Part shown: one piece after another, positions 24,645 to 36,200 of the stretch
Position numbering within the stretch: the first letter of the stretch is position 1
Layout of the letters: each line of letters begins with the position of its first letter
Assembly: GCA_022835595.1 (NCBI GenBank)
Contig: BQUP01000004.1
Coordinates: 1,054,001-1,118,000, forward strand
Reading direction: 5' to 3'
From: Cystobasidium ongulense
Lineage: Eukaryota; Basidiomycota; Cystobasidiomycetes; Cystobasidiales; Cystobasidiaceae
DNA length: 64,000 nucleotides
Notes under the pieces: generated by a model
Databases searched by the model: none
What the model was told of the DNA's origin: nothing
Seen by the model: the letters and a program-made list of their open reading frames with translations, nothing else
Program-made: the position numbers and the translations under genes

Positions 24645-27355
24645 ATGCTTTCCACTCTCCTCATTTCTCTTCTGGTCCACCAGGCTTCTGCGGTCCGTCT
24701 ACTTCTACAGAACGATCTTTCTGCCAGCACAGACTTCACTTCGGCGTTATTGCTCGATGATACTCGGTCTTCCGGATCACAGGCTTCGTCCGCATGCGCC
24801 GCTTACAACGAAAAGTTACTCCCTTCGGTGGATGGCGACATAAAAGACCAGCTCAACTACTTGGTATTCCGCGATGACCTCTCCAACTCGTCCAGAATCT
24901 ACATCGGCGGCAGTAGCAATGCTTCTTCCACTCCAGCACTTCGCTTCTCCCGTCGCCAGGCTCAAGAGTGCCAGGCGTATGATATTGGAAGCTCCAGCGT
25001 AACGAGCGTAGACTGCACAACTGAACTGGTGAGTTTCAAATAGGAAGGAAGGATCATCTTCACTTTCCATCCACGTGCTTGAGCTGATCGACTGCCGACA
25101 CTCAGCCTGTCCTTTGTACGAATACTGCTCCGCCAACCAACTTGAACAATACCGCCCCTAGTACAGGCAGCCAAGTTACACTTGCAAACAATGACATCTC
25201 AATTACCGGTTATCGCGATGCTCGCTCGTTCAGGTTCTTGGGAATCCCATTCGCCCGACCTCCAGTTGGAGAACTCAGATTCCGCTCCGCTCAAGCTTAT
25301 AATGAATCCTATACCAATATCACAGCTCTGGCATATGGAAATGCATGCATTCAACAGCCTTCTGCTTCGCAAGGACTCTTCGCAAGCACTATAAGCGAGG
25401 ATTGTCTCTACCTGAACGTCTACTCCCCGATCCTTCCAACTTCCTCGAGCGCCAGCACGCGATCCTTGCCGGTTGCGGTGTGGATTTATGGCGGAGCCTA
25501 CGTGAACGGTGCTGGCTCGCTACTTCTGTACGTCAATTCCGCATCATCGTGCGCCTTTTCGTTGTCGAGAGATCATGTTCTGAAATTTTGCCACCAAATT
25601 CTAGATATGACGGCGGAAACACAGCTTCTCGAGGTGATGTGATCGTTGTAACGCTCAACTATCGCCTAGGTGCTTTAGGTAACATGGCTAGTGGAAGCTT
25701 GAACGGCTCCCAAGGCATCAGTACGTCTAAATTGAAAATTCCTCTTCCACCCTGAAACGCTTTGCGAGGTCGAACTCATTTGTCTTCTGCACTGTATCAG
25801 CCGACCAAATTGAAGCTCTACGATGGGTTCAGCAGCATATCAGTGCTTTCGGAGGTGATCCTTCCAAAGTAACCATCTACGGCGAATCCGCCGGAGCTCA
25901 GTCCGTCCTAGCTCTCATGTCTTCAAGTTCTGCAACGGATCTCTTTTCACAAGCTATCTCACAATCAGCGCCATGGGGACCCTTCTTCAGGAAAGAAATC
26001 TTCACTGAAGCTATATATCCGGCTCTTCTGAATGCAACAAATTGCACCAACTCAGGCGAGGAAGCACAATTGTCCTGCCTAAGAGGACTAGATGCTGGCG
26101 TGTTCCTAAACGGAACCGCTTTTCAGGCAATGGTACAAGCGAGTGTTGTGGCGCAGGTTCAGTACAGTCAGGCTGGTCAGCTAGTCTCGACTGTTGAGCC
26201 ATTCTTGCCTGTCGTCGGAACTGGTATCGTTGACGACCTTACCGACGTACTTTTCAAGAATGGGAAGCTTCCATCCAAGAACAAGCCTTTCCTGATTGGA
26301 AACATGAGAGACGAAGGTGTAGGTCGCATTGTTCCTCTTCCGATCTTTACATCATTTAATTTTCTTGGGGATCCACTTTTTTTTACAGGTCCTCTTCGTG
26401 GATAGCGTACCGCAATTGCAAAACCCAGTCCCAGCTACCAACGGTACTCTACAAATTCTATTGACAAGTGCTGTTGATAATTCGACACTCCTGGCAATCA
26501 ATGCGAATCCGGCTCTTGTGAGTCGACTCGGATCAACCGATGTCTTCGGCTGGGCTAAAGGAGCACATTTTCCTGTCCAGTTCGCTTTCAATACCACAGA
26601 CCCTGACGCATTGCGCGACTTGGCTGGAAAGCTACAGACGTAAGTACCTTTTGTAAGATATCTTTAGTTACCTTTGGCTAATTCTTGCCTGATTAGACTC
26701 TACGTATGGCGTACGTAACAAGGCTTAAATGAATAAAACGCCGTGCAGAGGTGCTGACGTATCATACTCATTCATATAGAATGCCCACTTCAGCAGATCC
26801 TCAACATTTCGCAAGAGAACAATCTCTTCTCTTCTCTATACACATACGTCTTCGATAAGGGTGTCCTAGCTGGCGGCGGGCCACCGTCATGCGGTCCTTC
26901 CAGTCCCTCGGGCGTAGACAAAGTGTGCCACAGTGAAGATCTCCTGGAAGTCTTCTCCTCAAGCAACGTTATCGGACTACCATACTCTCAAGACGGTGGA
27001 TACAACTCGCTGCCTTTCAACCAATATGTCAACGATGTTTGGACATCCTTCATCCGTACTTCTGATCCGCAGCCCAATGCTGAGTATTTGGCAGCTCGAG
27101 GACGAAGCTATAATACTACTTTGGCCTGGTCGCAAATGACGCCCTTTGGAGAATACGGTTCAAACAGAACATCGTCCATCCAGATCATTGATGGACCTCC
27201 AAGACATTCCGCTTTACTGTCACCAGAACAGTGCCAAGTAAGTCGCCACGCCAAATCATGCTTCCTTCTACCCAGAAGAGAGTGCTCACGTGATTCTCAC
27301 TTTGTAGATTCTTGCCTCGAGCGGCTTCTTATATGACAATGTTCAGTCGGCTTGA
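24645..27355 (+). CDS. Secreted type-B carboxylesterase/lipase
   Basis: Eight exons: 24645-25028, 25106-25527, 25605-25720, 25801-26318, 26389-26639, 26697-26710, 26780-27237 and 27308-27355. The N-terminus MLSTLLISLLVHQASA is a signal peptide. After a ~150-residue leader region the type-B carboxylesterase domain starts (SITGYRDARSFRFLGIPFARPPVGELRF). It continues with EDCLYLNVYSP, VAVWIYGGAY (oxyanion hole) and the nucleophile elbow GESAG, whose Ser is catalytic. The His of the triad is probably the one in VCHSEDLLEVF, and the acid follows the family pattern. The enzyme should hydrolyse carboxyl esters outside the cell; the substrate is unknown. Exon 6 is only 14 nt and is needed to keep frame between its neighbours. 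Several N-glycosylation sequons (NNT, NST, NGT) fit secretion. Confidence 0.87.
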
Positions 27356-27596
27356 GCAGACAATTTCTGCCTATACCAGTGTCCGTCTGCAGTGCGAAGC
27401 GGTTTGTGCAACGAGAAGCCTTGTCCTGCTAACGCTCAATCACAAAGTAAAGTATATCTTCACTTGGTATAAATATCCACACTTGATTTGTGTCAGAATG
27501 AAGCAATGTATTTCGCATGGCATTGCAAATCAGCTATAAGAGAAAATTACAACATCGCTCTAGTAAGCTCCGCTGCCTACAGCTGCCTCAAGTGGA

Positions 27597-30033
27597 CTAT
27601 ACTTGCTGCTGGTTCATGAGATAGTCGACACTTGCGATGCCTTTTCGAGCGGCTTCTTGCGCCAGGTGTGAGTCAGCGATGGCCGCGTCGAATTTAGGGA
27701 CTAATGCTACCTGCTCCCACTTGAGTATTTCAGCAGGCTGAGTATCAAGCTTGATTTGGGGCAGACGAGTGTGAGAATCATAGAAGCCTCGAATTGGCGA
27801 GCGTCTTCGCCTGCGCCGTTGCTGATTGTGTCGAGCTATGCCCAACGACTTTGTATCTTTGATATCGTCGGTCTCCATATCGCCAGCTTCTTCTTCGCCT
27901 TTGATCTTCGGCTCTACGATATCGCGGAACCGCGGACTAGCACTTCTTCCACGCTTCCTGTCATCCACCTCACCGTCTGGTCCGACCACAGGCGTATCGT
28001 CTAGTCCTTCGCGGTACCGGAAGTCTTTTAAAGTTTCGTACTCATCGGCGTGTTCTTCGTCACTGATATCCCAGATGCCTTCCTGTTCTTCCTCGACCTG
28101 ATGAGGGGTCAAGCTTACTTCGGGTACTCCCAGTGTTATACGATGATAAGCGTTGAACTCTTTTCTGATGCCCATGATCGCTCTGTTTGTGTCCTTCGAG
28201 GTGAAGCGAGCGAACTCGTACATCCAGTTGAACCCATTGAGGAAAGGTGCTGGCTTTCGGGCCTTGCTACGTTCCCATTGCTCGCCGAACGGAGGTTGGC
28301 CATTACCTCCGAATTGCGCACCAGCTACGAGGGACTGATATGAGGGATGAGTGACGAGACCAAAGTCTTGCGGTCTATATGTAGGAGGTAAGGCGAGGGT
28401 AGTAAAAGCGCTTGGACGCTTCTTTTTTCGTTTTCTCGATCCGGAATCGTCTTCCGATGAACCGCCTTCTTCTTCTTGACGTTTCTTATTGCGCTCGCGT
28501 TCGCGCTCTTCATATGAGGCGTAATTATCTACCTCTGGTGTGCCGTCATCTCTGTCCATTATAGGCATGCCTCGATGAAGAAGCTCAAAAGCTTTCTCCA
28601 TCCGCATGTATGCAGGTCGTCCCTCTGCTTTGCTCTTAGCAAAGCTGCCGACTTTCGGCATGGCTAGGGTTGTATTGTCTCTCTCTGGATCATAAACTTC
28701 GTTGAAGGCAGGAGCACCAGGAGTATATCCTTTGGCAATGGCAGCAGCTTCGTAATAGTCATCAATGACATAGCGCCCATCTGTCACGGTATCGACATCA
28801 GCACGAATATGAGCTTACGCACTAAGAATACACTCACTCTTGACAAAGCGAGCTCCGAACACTTTGTATAGATTTCGAGCAGTCACAATGGTGACCTGTC
28901 TAGATCTGAGATTCTGATGCAAACGTCCCTTTTCGATAAGGAATTCCTTTTCTTCTTGACTGCAATTGATCTTGTGTATCCATGGATTACGACGGAAGAA
29001 GTACAGAGAGTCTCTGAAGCCTGCGCATCTGGCCGCATCAATAGCAAGCATATATAGACGGTCAGGTTGGGGTCTCGAGGGCGATGAAAATGTGAATCCT
29101 TTGTATTCTCGGCCTGCGAAAGCAGAACGATTACTACAGATCATCAATGAAGACCGCTAGATGATGCAACTTACCCCCTTGCAAGCGACCCATTGCATCC
29201 ACCTTTTCCTCTCCTTTTGGGTCTACTGGCAATGAAAGCTCATCGTTATCAAGCTCGTACTTGAAACCCTTGACTGATTTCGTACGTGACGTGCTGACGG
29301 CAGCACCTCCTCTCTTGCGTCCATCCGCTCCGTAAACGACTCTTGCAGCTGGTGTGGATTGACCAGACTGCACTACGGATGTACCTTCATCATCTTCATC
29401 CAGCATGCCTGATTCATCGAGATCGTCCATGTCGACAGCAGAATCATCATCTTCGTCGTCGTCCACAGAGTCTGAGCGACCTTTCCCTTTCTTTCCCTTC
29501 TTGTTCTTGTTCAAAGAGCCTGGTGGCCTTCCTCGACCTCGCTTGGCCGTCGAGACCGGCGCTGCAGCTGGGGATGGCGCTGCTATTGCTATGGCTGCCG
29601 CTGTTGAGCGACGAGGGTGCGTCATGCTCGGACGCTCCGCTAGGCTGTTTATGCTCATTCTCTGTGATCTGACAGGTCTCCTGACCTCGTCTGGGCTTTC
29701 GGAATCTCGTGTCGACCTTCTTCTGTTCTTGCTTCCTGGCGGCCTCCCTCTAGGTCTTGTTGCGGTTTCTGAGGGTGCATAGTACTCGTCGCCTGAGCTC
29801 TCAGGAAGGTCGTTGATAGGAGCATTGAGGTAATCTTCATCTGCCTCTGATGATGCGCTCGTGGATCCGCCTTGTTGCTCCTCGTCTTCCTCGCCCTGCT
29901 GCTGTTCCTCGTCGCCAATGTCGGCTTCTTGCTCGACCTGCGTTTGAGACCTGCGCCCAGTCTGCTGGCTGCTACTTGCTGAATCTTCGTCAGCAGCCTT
30001 GTTGGCATACTGTCCTTTGAGGCGAATCTTCAT
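27597..30033 (-). CDS. RSC7: Chromatin-remodelling RSC/SWI-SNF subunit of the Rsc7/Swp82 family
   Basis: Three exons on the minus strand: 30033-29175, 29113-28838 and 28780-27597, giving 772 aa. The N-terminal ~270 residues are acidic and Ser-rich, with two AT-hook motifs (RPRGRPPGSKNRR near 93-105 and KRGRGRPPGSLNKN near 170). The Rsc7/Swp82 core follows: ELSLPVDPKGEEKVDAMGRLQGGREYKGFTF, RLYMLAIDAARCAGFRDSLYFF, VTIVTARNLYKVFGARFVKNGRYVIDDYYE. The C-terminal part contains PPTYRPQDFGLVTHPSYQ and WMYEFARFTSKDTNRAIMGIRK. In yeast Rsc7 (Npl6) and Swp82 are subunits of RSC and SWI/SNF, nuclear ATP-dependent nucleosome remodellers. The AT-hooks would help bind DNA. It lies head-to-head with the Josephin gene. 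Confidence 0.85.
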
Positions 30034-30747
30034 TGCGTGTATAGTATTGCTTCAATGCGTTCAGACGCGCTGCGTTGTCCGCAAGCTGAACTTTTTGTGG
30101 GCGAGCGGGTCACGCTGATAATGCGAAACGACACGTTAGGCCTGCTGACGCCCAAGCAGAGCGTCTCACAGACTACTGTACTCGTATACTGCGACTACGC
30201 GTGTTCCTGCGTAGCTGATGGTGTGGTGTTGGTCGGTTGCAGCGAAGAGGCAAGCTGCTCAGCATCAGTGCCACCAGGTCTCGGCGACCTGCGCCAGCAC
30301 AGGCAGCTTGTCACCTTTCGCCAACTACTTTATATGTAAAGAATAAGAAAGATGCATGGTTATACGACATAAAGGAGCACAAGAGTAACCCTGTGTAGAA
30401 CCGGTAGACAATAGCGGACCCAGGTATTACATCTATCGTTTCGGCTCAGCAACCCGCTTGCGTAGTCGCAACATTGGCAGACGAGTTCGAGACAAAGTAC
30501 GGTCGAAATCTCCAAATCGAGAACACGCATCAACAAGGCTTCACCTCATTCTGCTCCCCGCTGGTTTGTGTTCAGCAAGAGTTCGTATACAGCCGATCAA
30601 GCTGGTGCTGCGTCACGCAAAGCATCGACAACGCGCAAGGCCCAGGTGAACAGGCTCAGAGTCGCTATATTCAGCGAATATTTGTTTATACGTTCTCTAG
30701 AAGGTCAAGGCTCAATCCTCATAGAATCTACACAAATTCAATCTAGC
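30034..30747. other. Divergent promoter region between RSC7 and the Josephin gene
   Basis: About 710 bases with no recognised gene. The open frame 30037-30339 and those after 30458 look like chance frames. The in-frame extension upstream of 30748 lacks family similarity, so I start the Josephin protein at the ATG at 30748. Confidence 0.5.
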
Positions 30748-32081
30748 ATGGCGCTATCTACTCGCATCCTACCTACTATCTTTCATGAAAGGCAAGAGCC
30801 AGACAGCTCTCTCTGTGCTCAGCACTGCCTAAACAATCTAGTCCAAGAGAGTATATGGACAGCAGCCGACCTCGCAGACCTTGCTCGACAGCTAGATGAG
30901 CGGGAACTTCAAGCTAGAACGGGAGGTGGCGACATTACGGACTCTGGAAGCAACAGTCAAACTGGCCGGAGACGGAGACAAGGCGACCCAGAATTGATCC
31001 CTGGCGCCAGCTTTGACGACGACGATGATGATGATGACAACGAGGCACGCGCGCGTCGCATCAATCCTTTGCTCAATGCTGGACGTTCACGCAACATGGA
31101 CGACTCGGGATTCTTCAGCGTCCAGGTAATGGACGAAGCATTAAAGTCATTTGACCTTCAGCTGGTCAGATGGAGAAGTCAAGATATGCAATCTCTACAC
31201 TCAAACCCGGAGAAGATGGAGGCTTTCGTGTTGAATCTTTCTTCACACTGGTTCGTGTTACGTAAATTTGGCAAAAGCAAGCATTTCTGGTATGACTGTA
31301 AGTGCCGGTATGGGGGGGATGCCGCGAGCCATACGCCTTTAGCTGAACAAGCCTCGGATCAGTAAACTCGTTCCATCCGCAACCAAAGCACGTGTCACCT
31401 CTTTACCTGGGTTTGCAGATCGACCAAGCCGAGCATGAAGGATATAGCGTCTTCGTCGTGCTCCCTAGCAGAGAAGCTAGCACCTCTACAGAAACTTCTA
31501 TTACGACTGTCTTCAATTTACCTCACTGTCAAGCGGATGATACCGTTGCTGAATTGGCACAGGAAGCTCGCATTTTGACGGGACAGCAAGCACCTCCGCC
31601 AGGATTGGACTCTGATCTCGACGAGGAGAGCTTATTTCAGAGCACTGGATCCGGACCGGACTTTGTCAATGCTACCTATGCAGGCTTCGGAGGAGCTGGA
31701 AATGAAGATGAAGAATTGAACAGAGCTATTGAAGCTAGCTTGCAAGGCTGGGAACCACCTCAAGCAATACCAAGTGCGTCAGCTGGGGCTTCTTCGGCAG
31801 GAGGCATGTACGAAAGCGAGGATCCAGAACTAGCGGCTGCGATAGCAGCCAGTCTGTCGGATGAAACTGGCGGAAAGGGCAAGGAAACTACGGATCATCC
31901 GATGTCTACTTCAGTGTACGATGACATAGCCGCCCCGTCACCTGATGAAGAAGACGAGGATGAAGCAATGACGACGGAGACAGAAGCTAGTAAAGATACT
32001 GAAATAGATGTCGAAGTAGAGGAGGAGAAAGCCCCGACGGCTGAAGAGATTCGTTTGAGGCGTTTAGCGAGGTTTGGATAA
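30748..32081 (+). CDS. Ataxin-3-like Josephin deubiquitinase
   Basis: Two exons, 30748-31297 and 31363-32081, giving 422 aa. The Josephin domain starts almost at once: IFHERQEPDSSLCAQHCLNNLVQ, where the Gln and Cys form part of the active site. The catalytic His is in SSHWFVLRKFG and the Asn in FWYDLNSFHP, which is completed across the intron. Between the first helical part and NMDDSGFFSVQV there is a ~55-residue insertion with an eight-Asp run, absent from human ataxin-3. The C-terminal half has two UIM-like helices (EDEELNRAIEASLQGW and EDPELAAAIAASLSDE) that should bind ubiquitin chains, then an acidic tail. The protein would cleave or edit polyubiquitin in the cytosol or nucleus, in protein quality control. 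APC11 follows 250 bp downstream on the same strand. Confidence 0.9.
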
Positions 32082-32331
32082 TGCTGAACCATGGTTTTCA
32101 GCGTGTGACAAGCAAAGAATATGTAGAATAGACATCTTAGGTGGGAAACTAGCTAAGCAAGGCGACCATTGCAATGAATCGCCCATTTCCACAAGCTCGG
32201 TCTGCAGTGGCGATGTCCTTGTCACGTTTCTGTAGCATTTGCCAGCTTGCCTGTCTTCTCCCAATTGGCGTTCTTCAGCGATACAGCATGAACAAGTCGG
32301 ACTTTGTGTAGACTTGTATCTTCAGGCGACA

Positions 32332-32897
32332 ATGAAAATCAAGATCAAGTCGTACAATGCAGTCGCGTCCTGGCGTTGGAACATCAAGCCCAAAGACAAG
32401 GCAGGCAACGATACAACAGCTGGAGACCAGAGCAAGTCAAAGGCGGACCTGAGTGATCTCGACGCCGAGGTGGACGAGGACGATGAAGATGACGAGGAGG
32501 AGGATGTCTGCGGTATTTGCAGAGTCGCGTTTGAAGGCACCTGCCCTAATTGCAAGATTCCTGGCGACGATTGCCCGCTAAGTGAGCATGCATGCATAAT
32601 TATATGATTTGAGACGTTGGAGCTGAGCATTCGACAGTCTTTGGGAAATGTACACATATCGTGAGGCTGGTCTGCACGCAGCAGATGGCCGACACAGACT
32701 GACATTCGGGCGCGTTCACATTCAAATGCTGTTTTGCAGTTCCACCTTCACTGTCTTCTTACTTGGTTGAACTCCGTAAGTCTGGCGCCTGTAACACAAA
32801 GCTTCACACCGTTTATCTGAATCAACGCGCATTATAGGACTCGAGCAAGAATCAATGTCCATTGGACCGGCAGCCCTGGGTAACAGCAGGAGAGTAG
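32332..32897 (+). CDS. APC11: Anaphase-promoting complex RING-H2 subunit APC11
   Basis: Four exons: 32332-32581, 32638-32660, 32740-32775 and 32838-32897, giving 122 aa. It begins [20 protein letters not shown], the Apc11 N-terminal strand that packs on the Apc2 cullin. The RING-H2 ligands follow: CGIC, CPNC, the DDCPL segment, CTHIFHLHC and CPLDR. Apc11 is the catalytic RING of the APC/C, the ubiquitin ligase that drives exit from mitosis. Between the N-terminal strand and the RING lies a ~40-residue acidic insertion (ends [12 protein letters not shown]) that most Apc11 proteins lack or have shorter; the human protein is 84 aa. Two exons are short (23 and 36 nt). The fit of the RING across all four exons makes the model firm. 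Confidence 0.92.
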
Positions 32898-33201
32898 ATA
32901 CTGGTGGCAATTGCTTCGCGAAGCGGAAAGAAGTACGGTGGAGGTGTAGGCATTGAAGAAGTCAGACAATGGGTGTAGTTGTTGTTGTACATGACCACAA
33001 ATTCAGCAAACGAGCATGGCTGTCTACTGTGCCGAATGACCTCGATCAGCCTTGGGCGGCCGGTTCATACATGATAACATCTGCTTCTAATCCTCCTTAC
33101 CGTCACCTTCTCTCCATGTAAGATGCTGTAGCGCAATTTATGGCTCTGCACGTAGAACATCACGAGTTGGTGGGACAGGCCCACATTGCGGCATCAGAAG
33201 A

Positions 33202-36200
33202 ATGGGCGACCCGCATATGAACAGCCTCAGGCCTGAGGTGGCCTCGCCGACAGCAAGTGAAAAGGGCAAAGGCTGTGCGAAGGACCTGGTGGAAAGCAGC
33301 AAAGGCTTGGATTCTTCATTCGAAATGGACGATGATACGGAAACCACTGCGGATTATGAGACCGCCCTGGAGTCTGCATTATTTGATCAACGCAGCCCAA
33401 GCACGAACCGCTATCACGAAAGCAATGGCGGCGCTTCGAATGAAGCAGAGGAAGAAGATGCCGAGTTTGTCTATGACGGAAAGGACGATGAAGACATGCG
33501 CATCTTCCGCGAAGAGGCAAAGCTTGAGAGCCTCGACTACAAGGAGCGTCTTCGCGGCATCCTAGGTGACGCAGCAGAGGTAGACGAGCCTGTAGATTGT
33601 GATGGACTCGCGGTGAGCAGGAGTGTGTCAATGGACGATAATTAATCAACACTTCACTGACATGTCTTTCATCAGGAACCTCCGACGCCGCGACCGCCTT
33701 CTTTTGCCCGTACAAATGGTCCAAGCATGAGCACTCCACCACGATCATCCGGCTCCACATATTCTTTATCAGATTCTCCAACAACTGCACGGCGGCGGAA
33801 CAGCACAGACAAGCCTGAATTAATGCCTTCACCTTCATCTCCAGCCCAGAAACTTCCTTTACCTGAAAGTCGACCCTTCCCCCGGCCAAAAGCCCAAACG
33901 CCGTCCGTGTCCAGTCCTACATCATCAACACATTCATCATCGTTTCCGCAAGAATCCTCCTTCCTTCCTCCGCAAAGCTCGCGCTTTGTGTCACTTCCAA
34001 TACGTCGGCCACCTATGAACCCGTTAGTCTCTAGGTTGCGCTCGACATCCGCCACTCCATCTCAAAGCTTTCGCGGCGTGCGTAGCGTATCTCAAGCATC
34101 ATCACTGGCCAGCCTGATAAATCAAGATGCCGATGAATATCAAGGATTCGCAAATGACACGTTTGCGCGTGACTTGAATGGATCTGTCGTTTCGACAGGC
34201 AGGAACAACCATTATCTCCCATCGCTTAATGGAAGTCGCCGGTCTTCTACATCTAATCTCAGAGAAGCTGCCCAAGGTGGTGCAGATATGAGTCTGAGTC
34301 AGTCATCCCACCTAAAGCGGGAAGCAGATATATCCAGTGCAACGCTATATCCTCCTGCTCGACGGAAAGGTCACGCCGCACCTCTGCCTGAAGTTCACAA
34401 GCTTGTGCCTCCGCTAAAATGGACGGTACTGAAGAGGCTTTCACAACGCTTGTTCTCACACCCATCAAATAATGGCAAAGGAGCAGCCGTCATTTCTGAT
34501 CCCGGCAATCCGACTTGCCTTGCAGTCTCTGGCGGCCTGATCGCCGTGGGCTCTACGAAAGGCTGGACCATGATATATGACTACTCGCAGTCACTCAAAT
34601 CAATTGCTGGTAATGAAGAAATTTCCAAACAGTGCGGAGGAGTATCAGCTCTGGCTCTGTCCCAGGATTCCACGTTCATAGCAGTTGCATACCACAGCGG
34701 CCATATACACCTATACGAATGGGGCAAGAAGCCAGGCATACCAGCACGGACTGTAAATCCTACATCTCTGCAAGCTATCAACGCTGGAAAAGCCGAGGGC
34801 CATCTGGCAAGAGATGCTTCAGGGAACGGGAGCGTGATTCGCTATCTCAGTTTCGTAGGGCGTAGACATACTGCTATCGTCTCGGGAGACCAATACGGTC
34901 TTGCTTTCTACCACTCATTGGGAAAGGTACTTGGTCTGGCGAATACGGATATCCTTCGCATACTAGGCAAATATCCGTCTCAGCTCGCGTCCCACTTGCC
35001 CACAGGAATCGATGCGGGTGGTACTGTAGATACCCCTCAATCGCGCTTGCTGGGGGTACAGAGCCTTCCGCTAGGCACGGAGGAGAATTTCACCGACGAA
35101 TACAACCTTGTCGCTCTGTTAACAGCCGGCAAAATAGTGGTGGCCGGTCTGAAGCCAACGCCCAGGACCTGGTGGAGACATGTGAATCAAGCATCTTCCT
35201 TCAGCCAAAATACAGAAAGACCTTCCTCACGATCTTCTGAAGCCGACATAGCTGATCAAGAAAACGGCGCGAAGCATACGCGGTCCGATTCAGGCTGTCT
35301 GGCGTGGCTGCCGAGCATCGACGGAGCATCACCCTTGTTGGCATGGTGTTGGTCAGGATGCCTTCGTATCGCCAGAGTGGACAGAGAAACATCGGATCGT
35401 GGACTTACTGGCAAGGCGGATGAGTTGGCAAAGTCTCGCCAGTCTGCCGCTTCAAAAGTTTCACAGAATGGAAGCAAGGGTTCAACATCAGTACCGAAGT
35501 TGCGTCTGCTTACTCGTAGCAAACTCGCGAATGGTAGAGGTATACATCAATCAACCAGTGCAAGCGATTCGCTCTACAACTGCGAAGAAGCCATATTCGC
35601 TATACAATGGCTTAATAGACATGTGCGTCGGCTTGTGTTGCCTGAACACTATGCGTCGGAAAATGTGCTGATATGTTTTGTTATTGGGCTGCCTTCCTTT
35701 TCCTTAGACAATTGCACTCCTTACAGCAAGAAGGATACTCTTGTTCGATTTGAACAACCTGGCTATTGTCGAGGAGAGCAGCTACTTCGGTCCAGATTTT
35801 GCCATTCCACGGGATAGACCTTTGGAACAATCCTTTAAGGCCTACAAAGGAAAAATATTTTATCTTGTATGTGACGTTTAGTGGCGAAATATTTCCCTGC
35901 ATTCACTGACCCTGCCTTCATAGACTGCTCGAGATCTTAGAGCTGGAAGCGTGTTGTCGTGGGCTGACAGGGTACTTCACCTTGTCAGTTCAGGCCAACT
36001 AGTGCAGGCCATCGAACTGTTGGTTCTCTACTACGGCGCAGAGGGCGAAGGACAGTCGATAACGGCCACCTTACCCTTCTCGACGCTAGAGCTCCCTGAA
36101 GATCCTGTAGAGCGTAAGGTTGCAGTAGAGCCAAGGCTCAGGGAGATATTGGTTGCATCCGCGGACTATGCCTTCTCAGAGCAGCGGATGAAGGACGAAG

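Noticed and set aside
30458-30747. N-terminal extension of the Josephin protein upstream of 30748
   Set aside because: Ataxin-3 proteins begin a few residues before the FHERQE motif; the extension shows no similarity.
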